Made by a program: the position numbers and the translations under genes. A stretch of 64,000 bases of DNA from Lineus longissimus (Eukaryota > Nemertea > Pilidiophora > Heteronemertea > Lineidae), in the NCBI RefSeq assembly GCF_910592395.1, contig NC_088321.1:806001-870000 (forward strand), in the 5' to 3' direction. The notes beneath the pieces were generated by a model. That model was not told the origin of the DNA. It worked only from the letters and a program-made list of their open reading frames with translations, and ran no database searches. Below, piece after piece: positions 59,487 to 64,000 of this stretch; the first letter of the stretch is position 1; every line of letters starts with the position of its first letter.

Positions 59487-61934
59487 TTAGGTATAGAATT
59501 TCTTAGAATTTCTGTTGCTGTAAAACAGTCCAAACTATCGACCACGAAATTCTGATTCTCATCTCTGTCGAAAAGAAAATGGACGAGAACGGGTTAACTT
59601 TTGTCGCATCACTTGAACGCACCAATTATGTTAATTAATTTTCCTGTGCTGACCAATCGCAATTGAGTAATTTTACGCACATCTCGTCAAGACTAATGAG
59701 ATTTGATAAAAAACAAATGTCGTAGCGTATTAGTTGTATTTTTCGGCACCTGGCGCGCCGCTAGTGAAATGTCCGCATCGGTGTTGTGTAGATTTCGGAA
59801 TTTCAATCCGATTATATTCATGAATGGTATTAAATAATCCTGAAAAGAGTTTTCGAATCTTTTGAAGTCTTTTCAGATCTTTTGAATAAATAAGTGATAG
59901 GACTATTTCGACGTGTAAATGCACACATGCTTGTATAGTATAAATTCCACGGGCATGTGGTCTAAGCATATTTGTAAGTTTAGACCACACGCCCGTGGCC
60001 CCTAAGTATTATCATTGGACAAGATCTTCCACATTTTAAACAGCTGTTGTTGGTCAGGGGCTGTTCAATTGTCGGTAACACCCCCTCTGCTGTTGGAAAT
60101 GTCTTTTGCACAAGTTTTCTTTGACACATAGAGGTATCATTGCTTATAAATGTAAACAAGCTACAAAAAAGGTTCTGAAGTTCGTGGTTTTGTGACTTCT
60201 GCCTTTAGGTGATTTGCATCAACATATCTTGACAATTTTTGAGGGGGTGTGACTGAGAATAGAACAGCCTAGTGTATTGGGTGTTGTGCGTTGATGTTGT
60301 CAGAATCGTATAGAAAATACCCACCAAGCAAAACTGATAATCATGATTGACATGAAAGTCTAATTAGGTTAGATTTACAGACATAATTGACAGATGTGAT
60401 GTTGCCATGGCGACGAAGAAGGGAATGGTCCCACCGTTACTTTTGAGACACCTTTATGAACAACATAGTTTCGTTGACCTCAGTTTGAAGGTCAAAAATA
60501 TAAAGCCAAGGTCACCACCGTTTGTGAACAGGTCACATGACCTATTATGCATGCATTAGACTTTATTGATTAGTTTCTCATTAGAACACTAGATGGCTCT
60601 GCGTATCATACATGCAGTGCTGCCACCTTTATTGGCTTCTAATTGATCTCCTAATTTATTGTTGTGCAAATATTCTTTCGATATTACGAAAATTAACAAG
60701 TTGATGTTGTCCTAATTAGCCTAATTAATTAATTAATTAATCAATAGTCAACAACAAGAACATACATAAGTAGTTAATTCTGTGTACTAATTATCCTGCT
60801 GTCAACTGGGAAATTTCTTAACCTTTTCACCCTCATTTACTCGCATGGACTCTTCCAGTTAATGCTTTGGAAGAGTTCATTCCTGAAACTGGGGGTACAG
60901 CTTGATGACAATTCTGAAACACCTTGGTTTCAATGATGTATTGTTTTCTATGTACTTTACACTGTGCCTCGTTTTCGCTGCAGCGGTTTTGGTTTTTGAC
61001 CGTGACTGCTTTGGTTGGTATAGAAAATATGTAAAGGGTTAAAAGTGATTTAAATTTTTTTGGTTTTTGATTCGTAACTGGTATCTCACTGTCGGTATTA
61101 TTGACCATACACCATTCAATTTGAGATGCCATTTTGCTGTCAGCAAGACATCACAGTTTCGTCTACATTTCAGCTCCACTCTGGAGATAGCGACAGTGAG
61201 GTTCTGATTCTGTCTACCAGCCATGGCAGACAATTTCCTTGCTATACCTGTGTTGAAAAATAGTAAATAATCCTTGTGAAAATTTTCCGGTTGACAGCAA
61301 AACAGATGGCATGTTTGTGTTATGCTAAAATGCCTGAAATATCCAAGCGAACATATTTTTGGTGTTCAAACAAACTTCTACGCCGACCTAATACTCCATT
61401 AGTGCCCTTGAACTCCGACCTTTGACCTCATAATACCTTAACCTTGACCCCGCATTTGATTTGACCTTGAATCCTTGTGCCCAGGCGTGCAGTATTACTG
61501 TCCCTGGGACAAGGTTATTCAAGTTCAACTTGTGGATAGTGTGTTACGAAACTGAAATGAATCCATTATTTCAACATTCCAATCATAGAGTCCACCTAGT
61601 GGGCAAAAATATCACTAAATTTCAAAGTCCATGTCAGAGGGCGCCACTCACATTTTGTGTCTTTAAAGGCAAAGTCTATTCATAGGTTTGTTTACATTGT
61701 GTCCCCTGATAAGAGAGAAGTTCACAAGCCCACTGTGCAAGCTGACTGAAGTCATCAGAACAATGGAAGCTTGACCTTCGTCAGGGTCATTGTGTAGTTC
61801 ACATGCCCTTTATGCAGTTACTGTGCAAAAGGCAAATTGGTCTTTGCCAATTATGGAATTTCCATGCATTTGTGTGCTTACCGCTTGACGCCATCTGTTA
61901 CCGATGGGTGGACTTTGCCTTTAATAATAAGGTT
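59487..61934. other. AT-rich non-coding stretch
   Basis: No gene is seen. The ORF pair 60833-61132 and 61039-61233 (-) has no splice or family support. ACCTTGACC-type motifs near 61400-61470 are low-complexity. CCACGGGCATGTGGTCTAAG and TTTAGACCACACGCCCGTGG at about 59948-59998 form a strong 20-bp hairpin. Confidence 0.5.
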
Positions 61935-62100
61935 CCCTCTCAGTACTACTGAAGAACCTCTCTAGTAAGGACACCCTTGAGTCTGACAGATGCTGTCCTT
62001 GATAAGGAGGTGTCTGGATTACAGAGGTGGAATCTTATAGAATCAATTTTGGACCAAAATCACCGTTCAGAATAGAGAAAGTGTCCTGTTAATGGAGATA
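61935..62100. repeat. Pogo/Tigger-like MITE fragment
   Basis: The fragment holds GAACCTCTCTAGTAAGGACA, CCCTTGAGTCTGACAGATGC, GGTGTCTGGATTACAGAGGT and ATTTTGGACCAAAATCACCG, in the order expected for the right half of the family at 42811-43136. Confidence 0.7.
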
Positions 62101-62529
62101 TATCCGCTGAGGGTGGTAACTGTCTTTGCCCCTCTTGGCGACTGTTAGACGCACATTTGTCTGGGCGAATTGGTAGTTCGTCCGTGCTGCGCGGCATTGC
62201 ATGGCGATGCCTGATTTTTTCCAGCACCTGCCGGGTTCATTGTAAACCGTAGCTATGTTTAGCTCTAGAGTTGTGCTCTAATAAAATGTGTTGTCGATAA
62301 TTTGATTGTTTGTTTATTATGTGAAAGTCGACGGTATGTTTTGGACCCCCCCCCCCCTCCACATCACCCATCCCTGCATAAGTGAGGGTAGAGACGCTGT
62401 GTACCAAGTTTGTAAGACAGAACAGGACATGACGACAAGGTCACAACACCCTGTAGCATACTTTCTGTGAGATACTGTTGAGGACATTACTGGCATAGAC
62501 AAGAGGGGGTTATTTAATTTTAAGTGAAA
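62101..62529. other. Unremarkable non-coding stretch
   Basis: The stretch holds a C run of about 12 at 62346-62357. No gene is seen. Confidence 0.45.
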
Positions 62530-63310
62530 AAAGGTACATCCATTTCATAAGGCAGAAATTTTGCGGAAAAAAAATATTCCCACGGTCAGAGCCAAACGGG
62601 ATGAGAGGGTTAATGGAAACCTTGTTCCTAGGAAAAAGTTAAAAATTTCTTGATACATTACAAGTGCATTTTTCACTTTTTGATCCTGGGTACAAGGTTG
62701 TTTATTAACCATTGCAGCCCGTTTGGCTCAGACCGTGGGAATATTTTTTTTTTGGAATTTTCATCGTTTGGGAGAGTATTTAACTTTGATGGCGATATTA
62801 ACCCCATCTGGGCTGGTGGTCTCTACTATACTGTCTGTCAAGAAATGCTGTATTGAGTGACGCAGCATCCTCCTCCTTAGAACCAGGACATCCTTCCTCC
62901 ATTTGCTTCTGTGCTCAAAAGATGTGAAAAAGGAACGTACTTTTAAAGTACCATTGATAGGCAACGATTCCACACAGAGAGGGTTAATTTTGAGAGAAAA
63001 AAGGTACAGTGTACGGCCATTTCTTGAGGCAGAAAGTTTGCGAAAAAAAAATATTCCCACGGTCAGAGCCAAACGGGATGAGAGGGTTAATGGAAACCTT
63101 GTTCCTAGGAAAAAGTTAAAAATTTCTTGATACATACATGTATATTATTACACAGTGCAATTTTCACTTGACCCTGGGTGCAAGGTTGTTTATTGACCCT
63201 TGCAGCCCGTTTGGCTCAGACCGTGGGAATATTTTTGGGGGGGAATTTTCATCGTTGGGGAGAGTATTTAACTTTTATGGCGATATTAACCCCATCAGGG
63301 CTGGTGGTCA
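62530..63310. repeat. Duplicated ~300-bp fold-back repeat
   Basis: The first copy is at about 62530-62825 and the second at about 62998-63310, in direct order. Each holds an inverted pair, AATATTCCCACGGTCAGAGC with CAAACGGG, and CCCGTTTGGCTCAGACCGTG with GGAATATT, about 100 bp apart, so each can form a long hairpin. Both keep GGAAACCTTGTTCCTAGGAA and GGCGATATTAACCCCATC. No protein is encoded. Confidence 0.88.
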
Positions 63311-63469
63311 ATGCCATAATGCCAATAGTGTGGTTGTGACTGTTTCGAGTGTCGCTGTCCATGTGCAATGTAAAGATTTTTGATCCTGGGTACGAGGTTG
63401 CTAGCCCATTATATAGGTTCGATCCGCTGCCCTGTCAAACTCGCCCCAGTGCCGAGATTTGTAAGTAAC

Positions 63470-63565
63470 TGCGCAGGCGCAAGCGGAAGTGAGGCAGACG
63501 CATTTTTCCCGATTTAAATGAACCTTTCGGGTAAAAGAACTTGCGTGTTCTTTACATTGTCTCAG
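63470..63565 (+). promoter_or_regulatory. Likely TATA-less promoter and 5' UTR exon of a gene running off the window
   Basis: TGCGCAGGCGCA (63470-63481) matches NRF-1, and GCGGAAGTG (63483-63491) is an ETS core two bases on; this pairing is typical of housekeeping promoters. About 75 bp downstream CTCAG|GTAAGT (donor at 63566) is a near-perfect splice donor, so 63.49-63.565 kb may be a short non-coding first exon. The remaining 435 bp contain no coding exon, so the gene's identity is unknown. Confidence 0.5.
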
Positions 63566-64000
63566 GTAAGTCGTCTGCAGCATTTTTTGGCCAATAAAGG
63601 TGTGCACCCGTACTCCTGTCGTCTGGCGCTTCACTGTTAGTAGTTTCTTGCATACACATGTAGGCCTACATGTATATTTCTCCTGCTTTTGTTCAATCGA
63701 ATGAAATAGACTGGTGTTGATTTATCTCAACTTTGCCTTTGTCTCTTAATCCTTAGTCCTGGCGCGAAAGACCTTTAATTTTTGGTCATTTTTCAACGAA
63801 AAAATAAAATATAGTAAAGGAGTGTAGCTCACATGACTCTATTGATTCAAGAAGACCTTCTCTTGGAGAAGTTACTGCAAAAGACCTTATGCAGCCATCT
63901 CTTATACTTTCTGGGGGTCTGAAAAGAAGGTGTTGGGGGGTGAAACACCGGCGCTGAAGGTGTTAACTTAAATTTCGTCATTGTGCGAGTTTGCGATGCA
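63566..64000. other. Right edge of the window
   Basis: If the donor at 63566 is real this is intron 1 of an unidentified gene. It holds CATGTAGGCCTACATGTATA, a local palindrome near 63657, and nothing coding. Confidence 0.4.

Overview
The window is animal nuclear DNA. The genes are split by GT-AG introns, the encoded families are metazoan (SLC6 transporter, S1 serine protease, rhodopsin-class receptor, poly-C2H2 zinc-finger protein, PAN/apple domain), and most of the sequence is introns, minisatellites and short inverted-repeat transposons. The family mix and repeat style suggest a marine invertebrate bilaterian. I cannot place the phylum from sequence alone, so lophotrochozoan or invertebrate deuterostome is only a guess. 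No bacterial operons, CRISPR arrays, rRNA operons or complete viruses are visible.

Layout. 1-3.2 kb: a 20-copy 50-bp palindromic minisatellite, then non-coding DNA. 3.27-8.43 kb (+): an extracellular-looking PAN-domain protein in three phase-matched exons. Its second intron holds a 2.3-kb head-to-head array of ~181-bp units, and a 28-copy 31-bp array lies just behind its stop codon. 10.1-10.4 kb (-): a small secreted histidine-rich peptide. 14.0-23.4 kb (-): a complete 14-coding-exon, 627-residue Na+/Cl--dependent transporter of the glycine/proline-transporter branch of SLC6, with introns full of 5S-rRNA-like repeats and tandem arrays. 26.3-27.8 kb (-): a rhodopsin-class receptor with a reading-frame break between TM1 and TM2. 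29.2-31.5 kb (-): a complete six-exon secreted S1 serine protease (267 residues) with an elastase/chymotrypsin-like specificity pocket. 31.5-44.9 kb: no convincing gene, but many repeats. 44.96-52.45 kb (+): a complete seven-coding-exon gene for a 1263-residue protein with 14 C2H2 zinc fingers. 52.5-63.4 kb: AT-rich non-coding DNA with several TIR elements. 63.47-63.57 kb (+): a likely NRF-1/ETS promoter and 5' UTR exon of a gene that continues past the window.

The genes do not form an obvious pathway. The PAN protein, histidine-rich peptide and protease are predicted to be secreted, the transporter and receptor are membrane proteins, and the zinc-finger protein is nuclear. All exon boundaries were worked out by hand from reading frame, splice consensus and codon-phase agreement. 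No alignment or database search was run.
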